From Oceanibaculum indicum P24 (GTDB lineage Bacteria; Pseudomonadota; Alphaproteobacteria; Oceanibaculales; Oceanibaculaceae), in assembly GCF_000299935.1 (NCBI RefSeq), contig NZ_AMRL01000013.1, forward strand, positions 1 to 64,000: 64,000 bases of DNA. Direction: 5' to 3'. The notes beneath the pieces are model-generated. The model searched no databases. It was not told the origin of the DNA and was given only the letters and a program-made list of their open reading frames with translations. Position numbers and translations under genes: made by a program. Shown here piece by piece: positions 1-7,540 of this stretch (position 1 is its first letter; the number at the start of each line of letters is the position of its first letter).

Positions 1-1
1 G

Positions 2-262
2 GATGCGCTGGCCACCTTCGAATCGGCGGTGAACACGGCGCTGGGCAATATCGGTGCGGATACCCGCAAGCTGAACTTCCAGGACGATTTCATCGGCAAG
101 ATTTCCGATGCCGTGGAAGTGGGCCTGGGGTCCATCGTCGATGCTGACCTTGCGAAGGAATCGGCGAAGTTGCAGGCCCTGCAGATCCAGCAGCAGCTGG
201 CTTCGCAGTCGCTCAGCATCGCCAACCAGCGGCCGTCGATCCTGCTCAGCCTGTTCCAGTAA
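2..262 (+). CDS. Flagellin, C-terminal fragment (gene runs off the window start)
   Basis: The open frame enters from the window edge and encodes the last 86 residues of a flagellin. The D0 C-terminal helix signature is visible (VDADLAKESAKLQAL followed by QSLSIANQRPSILLSLF), nearly the same as the end of the complete flagellin at 2520-3344. These residues form the coiled coil that packs into the filament core and are also the type III export and chaperone region. An intrinsic terminator follows 25 bases after the stop. It is a paralogue, not a copy, of the second flagellin. The N-terminal part lies outside the window. Confidence 0.93.
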   Translation, partial: DALATFESAVNTALGNIGADTRKLNFQDDFIGKISDAVEVGLGSIVDADLAKESAKLQALQIQQQLASQSLSIANQRPSILLSLFQ

Positions 263-286
263 CGCCAGTTCTGGTAAGGTAAAGGC

Positions 287-313
287 CGGGATCGGACGAT
301 CCCGTGCTTTTTT
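287..313 (+). terminator. Intrinsic terminator after the first flagellin
   Basis: Arms CGGGATC (287-293) and GATCCCG (298-304) form a hairpin with a four-base loop, followed by a T-rich tract ending in six T. It would end the flagellin transcript before flbT. Confidence 0.75.
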
Positions 314-349
314 CAAGTGGCGCAAGCGGCCAAACCCGAGGATGTGGAC

Positions 350-790
350 ATGGCACTGAAAATCAATGTCAAGCCTGGCGAAAAAATCGTCATCAATGGC
401 GCGGTCATCACCATGGGTGAGGGTGCGAGCTACATCGTGCTGCAGAACCAGGCGACCTTCCTGCGCGAGAAGGACATCATGCAACCGGAGGAAGCGAATA
501 CGCCGGTCCGGCGAATTTACTTCTCCTTAATGCTTATGTACTTAGATCAGGAAAATTACCAAAGCTACTACAACGAGTATATGGATCGGATGATCGAACT
601 GCTGCGCACGACAACGCTGCCGCAGGTTCGCGATACGCTGATGGTGATTTTCCGGGATGTTCAGGAAAAGCGATTCTTCCAGGCCATGAAAGCCTGCAAG
701 GCACTGATGAAGTTCGAGGAAGAGCTGTTGAAATCCTTCGGCGGCGAGGTCGAACCATCGGACCTGGAAATGGCTGTAAAGCCGACGTGA
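350..790 (+). CDS. flbT: Flagellin post-transcriptional regulator FlbT, copy 1
   Basis: FlbT in alphaproteobacteria binds the 5' region of flagellin mRNA and lowers its translation until the hook is complete. This 146-residue protein has the family pattern: an N-terminal beta segment (KINVKPGEKIVINGAVI), then a helical core with RRIYFSLMLMYLD and YMDRMIELL. The ATG at 350 is chosen because GAGGA lies at a good distance upstream; an in-frame GTG at 317 would only add an untypical leader. The gene is followed at once by flaF copy 1. A patch at about 520-560 uses A/T-rich codons, including two TTA leucine codons (527-529 and 542-544), unlike the GC-rich surroundings. A second flbT lies at 1435. 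Confidence 0.92.
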   Translation: MALKINVKPGEKIVINGAVITMGEGASYIVLQNQATFLREKDIMQPEEANTPVRRIYFSLMLMYLDQENYQSYYNEYMDRMIELLRTTTLPQVRDTLMVIFRDVQEKRFFQAMKACKALMKFEEELLKSFGGEVEPSDLEMAVKPT

Positions 791-804
791 GAAAGGTGAA
801 TACT

Positions 805-1347
805 ATGGTAGGGAATTACGGCGCTTATCAGCGCGCGAACTCCGTGACGGAAAATCCGCGCGCCCTCGAATATCGTCTGCTCGGCATGGTGACGGCGGCA
901 ATGATCGAGGCGGAAAAGAAGCCCGATGCTGCGCGCTTTCCGGCACGGGTCGATGCGGCCTACTGGAACAAGCAGATCTGGGATCATCTGATGGTCGATC
1001 TGACCCATGATGAGAACAAGCTGCCGAAGGAGCTGAGGGTCTCCCTGGTCAATATCGGCGTCTGGGTGAACAAGGAAGTCCGCAGCGTCATGGACCGCAA
1101 GACGGATTGCAGCACGCTGATCGAGATCAACCAGATCATCATGCAGGGCCTGAAGCCGCCGGCGACGGGCGTCGATGATGAAAAGGGCGCGACAGCGTCT
1201 TCCATGCCGGCTCCGACATCCTCCTCGGCAAGCCCGCAGCAGATGCCGGAAGAGGCGCTGGCAGCGGCCGTTCCCGCCAATACGCCGATCCGCGGCTATG
1301 GCACCAGCCAGGGCGGCAAGGCCTACGGGATGTCTATCCGCTCCTAG
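805..1347 (+). CDS. flaF: Flagellar biosynthesis regulator FlaF, copy 1
   Basis: FlaF works with FlbT and is needed for flagellin synthesis or export. The family core is clear: NYGAYQRAN at the start, ALEYRLLGMVTAAM, YWNKQIWDHLMVDL and LIEINQIIMQGL. The ATG at 805 is preceded by AAAGGTGA, while the GTG at 787 overlaps the flbT stop. The protein has 180 residues, about 60 more than copy 2; the extra length is a low-complexity Pro/Ala/Ser/Gln tail after residue about 118, of unknown role. It forms a two-gene unit with flbT copy 1. Confidence 0.92.
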   Translation: MVGNYGAYQRANSVTENPRALEYRLLGMVTAAMIEAEKKPDAARFPARVDAAYWNKQIWDHLMVDLTHDENKLPKELRVSLVNIGVWVNKEVRSVMDRKTDCSTLIEINQIIMQGLKPPATGVDDEKGATASSMPAPTSSSASPQQMPEEALAAAVPANTPIRGYGTSQGGKAYGMSIRS

Positions 1348-1434
1348 ACGATGCCCCCGCGCTGGCTGTAAGCTGGTATGCAATACCGGCTGGCCAGTGC
1401 GGGAGAATCGCCGGGGCAGAGAAGGGGGCGTCGC

Positions 1435-1866
1435 GTGACCGATGAATTCAAGACCGTGCCCTTGCGGCCGGGACAGAAGCTGGTCGTGAACGGCGTGGTG
1501 GTCCGCATGGGCCCGGATGGCCAGAGCCTTGAGCTGGACCTGAAGACCCCGGTCCTCACCGAAGACGAACTGATGAACGAGGACGAGGCGACAACCCCGG
1601 CCAAGCGCATCTATTTCCTGTTGCTGGTGATGTATCTTGATGCGTCGAGTTTTGACGCAACCTACCTGCCGTTTATGGACCGGATGATCGAACTGCTGCA
1701 GGCGACGACCATCAAGGAAGTCCGCGAGAATCTGCGCATCATCATGCAGTGCGTCGATAGCGGGCGGCTCCATGAGGCGCTGCAGGCCTGCCGGGCGCTG
1801 GTGCTGTTCGAGAAGGAGGTCCTGTCGCTCGCCGAGTCGTCTTCCGGGGCTGCCAGGGCGGGGTAA
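1435..1866 (+). CDS. flbT: Flagellin post-transcriptional regulator FlbT, copy 2
   Basis: A second FlbT of 143 residues that shares with copy 1 the core RIYFLLLVMYLD, FMDRMIELLQATT and the C-terminal ACRALVLFEKEVL helix, but differs strongly elsewhere, so the duplication is old or one copy was acquired. The start is a GTG at 1435 with AGAAGGGGG just upstream; the frame is open further upstream but that part does not match the family. It is separated from flaF copy 2 by only three bases. Codon use is GC-rich like its neighbours, unlike the patch in copy 1. Confidence 0.9.
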   Translation: MTDEFKTVPLRPGQKLVVNGVVVRMGPDGQSLELDLKTPVLTEDELMNEDEATTPAKRIYFLLLVMYLDASSFDATYLPFMDRMIELLQATTIKEVRENLRIIMQCVDSGRLHEALQACRALVLFEKEVLSLAESSSGAARAG

Positions 1867-1869
1867 TCC

Positions 1870-2214
1870 ATGTACGGCTACAGTGCCTATCAGAAAGCCG
1901 CCAGAACCACGATCAGCCCGCGCAGCGCCGAGCACCGGCTGCTGGGAGAGGTGACCGCAGCCTTGATTGCGGCCGACCAGAACCCGGATGCGAAGCAGCA
2001 GATGGTTGACGCCCTGCTGTGGAACAAGAAGGTCTGGGACAATCTCATCATCGAGTTGAAGGCCGACGATAACCAGCTGCCGGCCGATCTTCGGGCCTCC
2101 ATGGTGAAGGTTGGCGTCTGGGTGCTGCGCGAGACCTATCGCGTTATGGATGGCGACAGCGACATCAAATCCCTGATTGAAATCAATACCATCATCATGG
2201 AAGGGCTGCGCTAG
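1870..2214 (+). CDS. flaF: Flagellar biosynthesis regulator FlaF, copy 2
   Basis: A 114-residue FlaF of standard length with MYGYSAYQKAAR, AEHRLLGEVTAAL, WNKKVWDNLIIEL and a closing LIEINTIIMEGLR. It lacks the low-complexity tail of copy 1. It starts three bases after flbT copy 2 and is followed by a terminator, so flbT2-flaF2 is a separate two-gene unit lying just upstream of the second flagellin. By family knowledge it would set flagellin production; whether each flbT-flaF pair serves its neighbouring flagellin is inference. Confidence 0.92.
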   Translation: MYGYSAYQKAARTTISPRSAEHRLLGEVTAALIAADQNPDAKQQMVDALLWNKKVWDNLIIELKADDNQLPADLRASMVKVGVWVLRETYRVMDGDSDIKSLIEINTIIMEGLR

Positions 2215-2247
2215 AGCGCCTGCCCATACGTGAATGACAAGCCGTTG

Positions 2248-2286
2248 ATGCCCGTCCTTGAAAAAGGGGCGGGCATTGTTGTTTCG
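2248..2286 (+). terminator. Intrinsic terminator after flaF copy 2
   Basis: Arms ATGCCCGTCC (2248-2257) and GGGGCGGGCAT end at 2276, pairing over ten bases with one G-T wobble around an A-rich loop, then a T-rich stretch. Confidence 0.65.
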
Positions 2287-2358
2287 GACTGCTTTCGACA
2301 GTCTGCGCCGCCCGTCTGCGCGCCCGGCACATTCTCCCCCTGGGGTACCCTGATGGGG

Positions 2359-2373
2359 CGGCAAGAATTGCCG
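2359..2373. promoter_or_regulatory. FlbD-type enhancer (ftr-like) palindrome for the flagellin promoter
   Basis: The 15-base palindrome CGGCAAGAATTGCCG has the form CGGCAA-N3-TTGCCG. It lies about 85 bases upstream of a sigma-54 promoter, the usual distance for an enhancer-binding protein. Three more sites of this form occur in the window, each near a sigma-54 promoter. In Caulobacter the regulator FlbD binds palindromic ftr sites of this general type; that FlbD binds here is inference. Confidence 0.75.
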
Positions 2374-2457
2374 GGAGCGTGCGGCATGCTTCCTCGCCGT
2401 TGCCTGTTTTCAATAAATTATTATTCAAAAACATATAGTTATGTTAATTCGCCGAAC

Positions 2458-2473
2458 TGGCATCGCGTTTGCT
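2458..2473 (+). promoter_or_regulatory. Sigma-54 promoter of the second flagellin
   Basis: TGGCAT-CGCGT-TTGCT matches the -24/-12 consensus (TGGCAC-N5-TTGCW) with GG-N10-GC spacing. Transcription would start near 2485, leaving a leader of about 35 bases before the flagellin ATG at 2520. The upstream stretch 2400-2450 is AT-rich, which may aid DNA bending. Confidence 0.85.
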
Positions 2474-2519
2474 CTCTCCCTAGCCAAAGAGAACATGGCA
2501 TCGGTTTGGGAGTTCAGAC

Positions 2520-3344
2520 ATGCCGGTCAATTCGATCAACACCAACACCTCGGCTCTGGTCGCCCTGCAGGCGCTCAACGCGACGAACCGGGAGCTGGAT
2601 ACCGTCCAGGACCGCATTTCCACCGGCCTTAAGGTCACGGGTGCTGTCGATGACGCTTCCAGCTTTTCCATCGCGCAGGGCATCCGCAGCGACCTGAAGT
2701 CCTATTCGGCGGTGTCGCAGGGCATTTCCAACGCCAAGGGCCTGCTGACGGTGACCCTGGCCGGCGTCACGACGATCTCGGACCTGCTGGGCGACATCAA
2801 GAAGAAGGTGATCGAGGGCATGAACCCGGCGAACACCTCCGAACAGCAGGCGATTCTGGCGGCCGACTATGTGGAGCTGATCGCTCAGATCGAGCGGCTG
2901 ATCGAGAATTCCACCTATAACAGCCGCAACCTGCTGGTCAGCGGTGCCACCGACGTGAATGTCATCAGCAATATCGACGGCGCCACCATTCCGGTGCGCG
3001 CGAACGACCTGGCGGCCGGCCAGGACGACCTGGCGACCAACACCAACCTCGACTCTGTTGCCAATGCGACGTCGGCGCTGGACGCCATCAACACCTATAT
3101 CGGCACGGTCAACACGGTGCTGGGCAATCTTGGCGCCGACAGCCGAACAATCAGCTTTCAGGACCAGTTCATCAGCGTGCTGGACGATGCGACGACGACT
3201 GGCCTGGGCGACATCGTCGATGCCGACCTCGCCAAGGAATCGGCGCGGCTGCAGGCCATCCAGGTGAAGCAACAGCTCGGCACCCAGACTCTCAGCATCG
3301 CCAACCAGCGTCCGCAGGTGATCCTGCAGCTGTTCGGCGGCTGA
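2520..3344 (+). CDS. Flagellin
   Basis: Filament subunit of 274 residues, short for flagellins, in line with alphaproteobacterial forms that lack long D2/D3 domains. The N-terminal D0/D1 helices are clear (SINTNTSALVALQALNATN; VQDRISTGLKV), as is the C-terminal D1/D0 end with IVDADLAKESARLQAIQ and LSIANQRPQVILQLF. GGGAG sits seven bases before the ATG. It has its own sigma-54 promoter and enhancer upstream and flgK downstream. It is a paralogue of the partial flagellin at the window start, so the organism has at least two filament proteins. Confidence 0.96.
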   Translation: MPVNSINTNTSALVALQALNATNRELDTVQDRISTGLKVTGAVDDASSFSIAQGIRSDLKSYSAVSQGISNAKGLLTVTLAGVTTISDLLGDIKKKVIEGMNPANTSEQQAILAADYVELIAQIERLIENSTYNSRNLLVSGATDVNVISNIDGATIPVRANDLAAGQDDLATNTNLDSVANATSALDAINTYIGTVNTVLGNLGADSRTISFQDQFISVLDDATTTGLGDIVDADLAKESARLQAIQVKQQLGTQTLSIANQRPQVILQLFGG

Positions 3345-3353
3345 TGAGGGATG

Positions 3354-3369
3354 TGGCCCGTTTCTTGCT
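3354..3369 (+). promoter_or_regulatory. Sigma-54 promoter of flgK-flgL
   Basis: TGGCCC-GTTTC-TTGCT has the GG-N10-GC spacing and a near-perfect -12 element. It begins ten bases after the flagellin stop and about 60 bases before the flgK start. No CGGCAA-N3-TTGCCG palindrome is visible within a few hundred bases; the nearest is the flagellin enhancer about 1 kb upstream. Confidence 0.78.
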
Positions 3370-3429
3370 TGGATGTCTTTGCGGTAGTTCCTGCCCGGTT
3401 TTGACCGGGGACATTAGGAGAAGTCAGCG

Positions 3430-4935
3430 ATGAGCCTCGATATCGCCCTGCAAAATTCCCTCAGCGGTCTGCGCGTTGCGCAGGGCGGGCTGGATATCGT
3501 CGCGCGCAACGTCACCAATGCGAATACCGAAGGCTATACCCGCAAGAGCGCGCAGCAGCTCCCCACCGTCATCCGTGGCGAAGGGGCGGGCGCCTATCTG
3601 GCGGAAATCCGCCGCACTGTGGATGCCGGGCTGCGCCGCGAACTGGAAACCGCGATCTCCAACGAGGCGCGGCTGACCGTTGTGGACAAGGCGCTGGCGG
3701 AGCTGGAGCTGTCCTTCGGCAAGCCGTCCGAGAATGATTCCATCGCCGGCCGGCTGAACCTGCTGCGCAACAGCTTCGAGCAGCTGTACGCTAACCCGGA
3801 AAATCTGACCACACAGCAGAAGGTACTGGGCGAGGCGCAGAACTTCATCGACACGATGAGCGACCTGTCGCAGCAGATCCAGGATCAGCGCGCCCGGGCC
3901 GATGCCGAGATCGCGACCGCCGTTGCCGATACCAATGCGGCGCTGGCCAACATCAAGTCGCTGAACGACGAGATCGCGCGCCGCCAGGCGCAGGGCAAGA
4001 GCACGGCCGACCTGGAAGATCTGCGCGACATGGAGTTGCAGACGGTCGCGGAGAATATCGGCATCCGTTATTTCGAGCAGAGCGACGGCAAGATGGTCAT
4101 CATGACCGAAAGCAGCCGCTATCTGGTCGAGTATGAGGATTTCGCGCTGGAATTCTCCACCACGGCGAATTTCGATCCGTCCTCGCGCTATCCCGCCAAT
4201 GTCGGCGGCCTCACGCTGAACGGCGTCGATATCACGGCGGAGACCACCAGCGGCAAGATCGGTGGCCTGCTGGAGATGCGCGACAGCCGGCTGGTGCAGG
4301 CGCAGGGCCAGCTCGACGAGCTGGCTGCGACCATGGCAGAGGCGTTCCAGGGCACCGGCACGCCACCGCCGGCGGCACCGCCCTACGATAACCGGGTCGA
4401 GCTGTTCATGGACAATGGCGCGACCTTCGTGCGCGGCGCCGACGACGTGAATGTGGTCGGCTTCTCACAGCGCATGACGATCAACCAGGACATCGTGGAC
4501 GAGCCCTGGCGCCTGCGCGAAGGCTCCGACCCGGCGACGGTGGTGGCGGAAAGCCTGAACACCGGTGACACGGCCGTCCTGCAGTCGATCCTGACCATGT
4601 TCGAGACGCCGCGCGCCTTCACCACGACCGAGCCCGGCCTTGCGGGGCCGGGCGCCGGCCTGAACCTGGATGTCGGCACCGGCGTGACGCTGCAGAGCTA
4701 TTCCGCCGGTATCGTTGCCTTTCAGGGCCAGACCCGGGCCAGCGTGCAGGCGCAGCTGAACTTCGAATCGGGGTTGAAGCTGTCGCTCGACCAGCGGCTG
4801 AAGAATGAGAGCGGGGTCAATATCGACGAGGAAATCTCGACGCTGATCCAGCTGCAGACATCCTATGCCGCCTCGGCGCGGGTGATCTCCACCATTACCG
4901 AGGCGTTTGACCAGCTGATCAACATCCGGCGCTGA
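3430..4935 (+). CDS. flgK: Flagellar hook-associated protein 1 (FlgK)
   Basis: FlgK forms the first junction zone between hook and filament. The 501-residue protein shows the rod/hook family N-terminus (ALQNSLSGLRVAQGGLDIVARNVTNANTEGYTRK, residues about 6-40) and the C-terminal helix ISTLIQLQTSYAASARVISTI followed by FDQLINIRR. TTAGGAG precedes the ATG. The central variable domain is short. It is transcribed with flgL, 44 bases downstream, from the sigma-54 promoter at 3354. Confidence 0.95.
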   Translation: MSLDIALQNSLSGLRVAQGGLDIVARNVTNANTEGYTRKSAQQLPTVIRGEGAGAYLAEIRRTVDAGLRRELETAISNEARLTVVDKALAELELSFGKPSENDSIAGRLNLLRNSFEQLYANPENLTTQQKVLGEAQNFIDTMSDLSQQIQDQRARADAEIATAVADTNAALANIKSLNDEIARRQAQGKSTADLEDLRDMELQTVAENIGIRYFEQSDGKMVIMTESSRYLVEYEDFALEFSTTANFDPSSRYPANVGGLTLNGVDITAETTSGKIGGLLEMRDSRLVQAQGQLDELAATMAEAFQGTGTPPPAAPPYDNRVELFMDNGATFVRGADDVNVVGFSQRMTINQDIVDEPWRLREGSDPATVVAESLNTGDTAVLQSILTMFETPRAFTTTEPGLAGPGAGLNLDVGTGVTLQSYSAGIVAFQGQTRASVQAQLNFESGLKLSLDQRLKNESGVNIDEEISTLIQLQTSYAASARVISTITEAFDQLINIRR

Positions 4936-4979
4936 CGCCGGATGGGCTGAATGAGACGGACTGAAAGAGGAAGAGAGCC

Positions 4980-6014
4980 ATGAGGATCGCCAACCTCGCC
5001 CAGACCCTGCTGATCCGCAACCAGACGCTGGAAACCCAGGCGCGGCTGCAGACCGTCGAGCAGCAGATCGCCAGCGGCTACAAGTCCCAGGTCTTCAGCG
5101 GCCTTGGCGGCGAAGCCAAGAAGCTGCTGGATTTCGACCAGGCGAAGAGCAGCCTGTCCACCTATGTGGACAGCATCGTGGCGGCCGAACGGCGCGCCAA
5201 GGTGATGGATGCGGCGATGCTGCAGGTCAGCGACATCGCCAAGGATCTGCGCGCCGACAATATCGCCACCTTCCCCTATATGAACGATACGTCGGTTCGG
5301 CAGAATGTGCTGACCCGCGCGGAAGAGGCCATCGGCACCACGATCAGCGCGCTGAACACGCAGTTCGAGGGGCGCTTCCTGTTCTCCGGTTACGAGCTCG
5401 CGACCAAGCCGGTTGACGATACCGCGGCGGATATCATTGCCGATGCCGAGGCGGTGCTGGTCGCCAACGGTTTCCCGGTCGGCACCCAGCCGATCACGCC
5501 TGCCGATATCGAGGCGGCGGTGGACGAATATCTCGGCATCGCGCCAGCCGGCGCTGCCACCTATTACCAGTCCGGCTCCAGCGACCAGGTGGCAGTGCGG
5601 ATCGACGCCAACCAGGAACTGACCTATGGCGTGACCGCCGATGACGATGCCTTCCGCACTGTGCTGAAGGGCTATCTGATGACGTCGCTCTCGGTGTCGC
5701 GCTACGACGATCTGGAGGGCACGGCGCAGGGCAGCTTCGATACGGCCTACGAAAATGCGCGCGGCTTCATCGAGCAGGGCGACGACGCGGTAAATGGCGC
5801 GGTCGGCCAGCTGGGCATCCAGCGCCAGAAGATGGAGACCACCCGTCTGGGCCATGATTCGACCATCGATATCCTGACCCAGAGCATTTCCGAGATCCAG
5901 GATGCCGACGTCTATGAGGCGATCACCGAGCTGCAGCGCCTGCAGGTGCAGCTTCAGGGCTCCTACCAGGTGACGGCGCAGCTCGCCAATCTCAGCCTGG
6001 TGAACTTCATCTAA
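4980..6014 (+). CDS. flgL: Flagellar hook-associated protein 3 (FlgL)
   Basis: FlgL is the second hook-filament junction protein. At 344 residues it is of typical size, with flagellin-like N-terminal (LAQTLLIRNQTLETQARLQ, then QIASGYKSQVFSGLG) and C-terminal helices (ISEIQDADVYEAITELQRLQ, ending in AQLANLSLVNFI). AGGAAGAGA lies just before the ATG. It directly follows flgK and is followed by a strong hairpin terminator. Confidence 0.94.
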   Translation: MRIANLAQTLLIRNQTLETQARLQTVEQQIASGYKSQVFSGLGGEAKKLLDFDQAKSSLSTYVDSIVAAERRAKVMDAAMLQVSDIAKDLRADNIATFPYMNDTSVRQNVLTRAEEAIGTTISALNTQFEGRFLFSGYELATKPVDDTAADIIADAEAVLVANGFPVGTQPITPADIEAAVDEYLGIAPAGAATYYQSGSSDQVAVRIDANQELTYGVTADDDAFRTVLKGYLMTSLSVSRYDDLEGTAQGSFDTAYENARGFIEQGDDAVNGAVGQLGIQRQKMETTRLGHDSTIDILTQSISEIQDADVYEAITELQRLQVQLQGSYQVTAQLANLSLVNFI

Positions 6015-6051
6015 GGCCTTTTTCGGCTTTATCGCTATCTGCGCCTTTACG

Positions 6052-6088
6052 CATCGTCCGCTTCGATTTATCGGGCGGACGATGTTTG
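6052..6088 (+). terminator. Intrinsic terminator after flgL
   Basis: Arms CATCGTCCGC (6052-6061) and GCGGACGATG (6075-6084) pair perfectly over ten bases and are followed by TTTGATTT. It closes the flgK-flgL unit. Confidence 0.75.
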
Positions 6089-6130
6089 ATTTAGGAAAGG
6101 TGCGCGCAGGCGGTGAAGTCCCCTCATTCG

Positions 6131-6230
6131 CCATTCCCGCACTTGTTGCGGGAATCCAGGGTTCAGCCTGCTCAGGCGGACATCCAGCAAGCGGAAGCCT
6201 GGACCCCCGGTACAAGACCGGGGGTGACGG
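6131..6230. repeat. REP-like intergenic repeat with two hairpins, copy 1
   Basis: Two perfect nine-base-pair hairpins with five-base loops lie at 6133-6155 (loop CTTGT) and 6203-6225 (loop ACAAG). A second copy of the same layout is at 63771-63870. The two loops are complementary to each other in both copies although their sequence differs. Such units are common between genes in alphaproteobacteria; no coding potential is seen. Confidence 0.8.
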
Positions 6231-6262
6231 TCAGGGTTTTGTCCCCCGTCAGAGCTTGCTAT

Positions 6263-6291
6263 AGCGCCGCCTCCTCAGTGGGGGCGGCGCT
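6263..6291. repeat. Inverted repeat upstream of the FlaG-like gene
   Basis: AGCGCCGCC (6263-6271) and GGCGGCGCT (6283-6291) pair perfectly around an 11-base loop. No T tract follows on the plus strand, so it is a weak terminator candidate. The rest of 6292-6371 shows no clear promoter apart from an AT-rich stretch near 6318-6330. Confidence 0.5.
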
Positions 6292-6371
6292 GCCTGTTGT
6301 GATCTGCGCTCATTCGCTTATATATAAAAAGCGTCCTTTAACAGGAAGCGACGAGAGCAGGAGAGACAGGC

Positions 6372-6941
6372 GTGATCAGCGGCATTGGATCAGGCGAGGC
6401 TTTCGGCGCCGGCACCCAGCCGGTGGCCCGGAACAATGCTGAGCCGCTTCGCACCAATACCGCCCGTATTCCTGCCAATGGAGGCCCGTCAGAGGAACCG
6501 CTCTCCCGGCCGCGTCCCCCGGGGCCGACCGAGGTGGACGGTCCCCAGGTCTGGGGCAATGGCTATCTCAGCCCGGTCTATCGCTTCGACGACAGTACCA
6601 GCACCCTGTTCTTCGAGCAGCGCGCCTTCGTCTCCGGCGACACCACCCGCCAGGTGCCGCTCGAAAGCGCGGTGAAGCTCTACAGCCTGTTCGAGCAGGT
6701 GCGCCAGAGCACCCTGCCGGGGCAGTCCGGCGAGCCTGAGACAGCAGGCCAGGGCGATCCGGCCCCAGTGCCGACAGCATCTGGTCGGGAGACACCTGAG
6801 GCTACGGCCACGGGTCAGACGGAAGCCGCCACTGCAACGGGTGGCACCCCGCAGCCCGCCCCGGCGGAAACGGCACCGATAAGGCAGCCATCCAGCGCTA
6901 CAGCAGGGCCTGTGGGCCAGTTGCTCGACATCGAGGCCTGA
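6372..6941 (+). CDS. FlaG-like flagellar protein of unknown function
   Basis: A 189-residue protein starting at GTG 6372, with AGGAG at the right distance upstream. The only ordered-looking part is residues about 60-105, YRFDDSTSTLFFEQRA and GDTTRQVPLESAVKLY. By eye this resembles the FlaG domain, in which a beta hairpin ends in a motif like TGEVIRQIPSEE. Both flanks are Pro/Thr/Ala-rich and probably disordered. It lies among flagellar genes as a single unit between flgL and the convergent flgN. FlaG proteins influence filament length in some bacteria; the assignment here is a pattern match and not certain. Confidence 0.55.
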   Translation: MISGIGSGEAFGAGTQPVARNNAEPLRTNTARIPANGGPSEEPLSRPRPPGPTEVDGPQVWGNGYLSPVYRFDDSTSTLFFEQRAFVSGDTTRQVPLESAVKLYSLFEQVRQSTLPGQSGEPETAGQGDPAPVPTASGRETPEATATGQTEAATATGGTPQPAPAETAPIRQPSSATAGPVGQLLDIEA

Positions 6942-6976
6942 GCGCGGTCGGACTTTTTCAGCAATCCAAACGATAA

Positions 6977-7007
6977 CGGCCCGGTCCGCGTTCTGCGGTC
7001 CGGGCCG
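6977..7007. terminator. Hairpin between the convergent FlaG-like and flgN genes
   Basis: Arms at 6977-6989 and 6995-7007 pair over 13 bases with one T-T mismatch around a TTCTG-type loop. There is no long T tract on either side, but its position between convergent genes fits a shared terminator. Confidence 0.55.
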
Positions 7008-7054
7008 TGTCTCCTGCCCCTGCTGGCTAACGAGAGGGGCGGGAAGGGCGTGTG

Positions 7055-7540
7055 TCAGATCTCGCGGTTGACGGCGATCGACACCTTGTCGTGCTTGGGC
7101 GTGCTGACGCCGTAGCTGAAATTGCCGGTGGCGGTATAGCCGCCGGTTTCCGCGCGCCTGGTCTGCACGGCGTCCTTGATGACCTTGAAGACGCGCTCGC
7201 CGGCTTCAACGGCGCTGGCGAGTGCCATCATGTTGCGACTGACCAGCGCCTGCAGTGCGTCCATCTTCTCGCGCAGCAGGCTGCGCTGCTCCTCCGGCGC
7301 CTGGTTCACCGGCGCGGGGTTCTGCTGCAGGGCGGTCTGCAGCTTCACATAATCGTTCGACGCCATGGTCTTTTCCGTCTGCAGCGTCGCGATCTCCTTC
7401 AGCAGCCGCTTTTCCAGCAGCTGGGTCTCGCGGCTGAGCACCTCGATCAGACGGTCGATGACCTCGACGAAGCGGTTCAGGTTGACCGGCGGGGGCGGTG
7501 CCTCCTGAGCCAGCGTCATGGCGGTGAATGCGGCGTTCAT
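7055..7540 (-). CDS. flgN: FlgN-like flagellar export chaperone
   Basis: FlgN-type chaperones hold FlgK and FlgL before export. This 161-residue protein is mainly helical with the family pattern of long amphipathic helices (LNRFVEVIDRLIEVLSRETQLLEKR, then EEQRSLLREKMDALQALVSRNMMALASAVEAGERV is the core; about residues 20-120). The C-terminal part (TATGNFSYG..) is polar. It overlaps the flgJ stop by four bases and is the last gene of flgI-flgJ-flgN. The symbol rests on fold-like pattern and position, so confidence is moderate. Confidence 0.7.
   Translation of the reverse strand: MNAAFTAMTLAQEAPPPPVNLNRFVEVIDRLIEVLSRETQLLEKRLLKEIATLQTEKTMASNDYVKLQTALQQNPAPVNQAPEEQRSLLREKMDALQALVSRNMMALASAVEAGERVFKVIKDAVQTRRAETGGYTATGNFSYGVSTPKHDKVSIAVNREI

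Noticed and set aside
661-2364. Long open frame on the minus strand opposite flbT-flaF
   Set aside because: It mirrors known genes on the other strand; its sequence is rich in His/Arg/Gln of the kind made by GC-rich antisense frames, with no family pattern.
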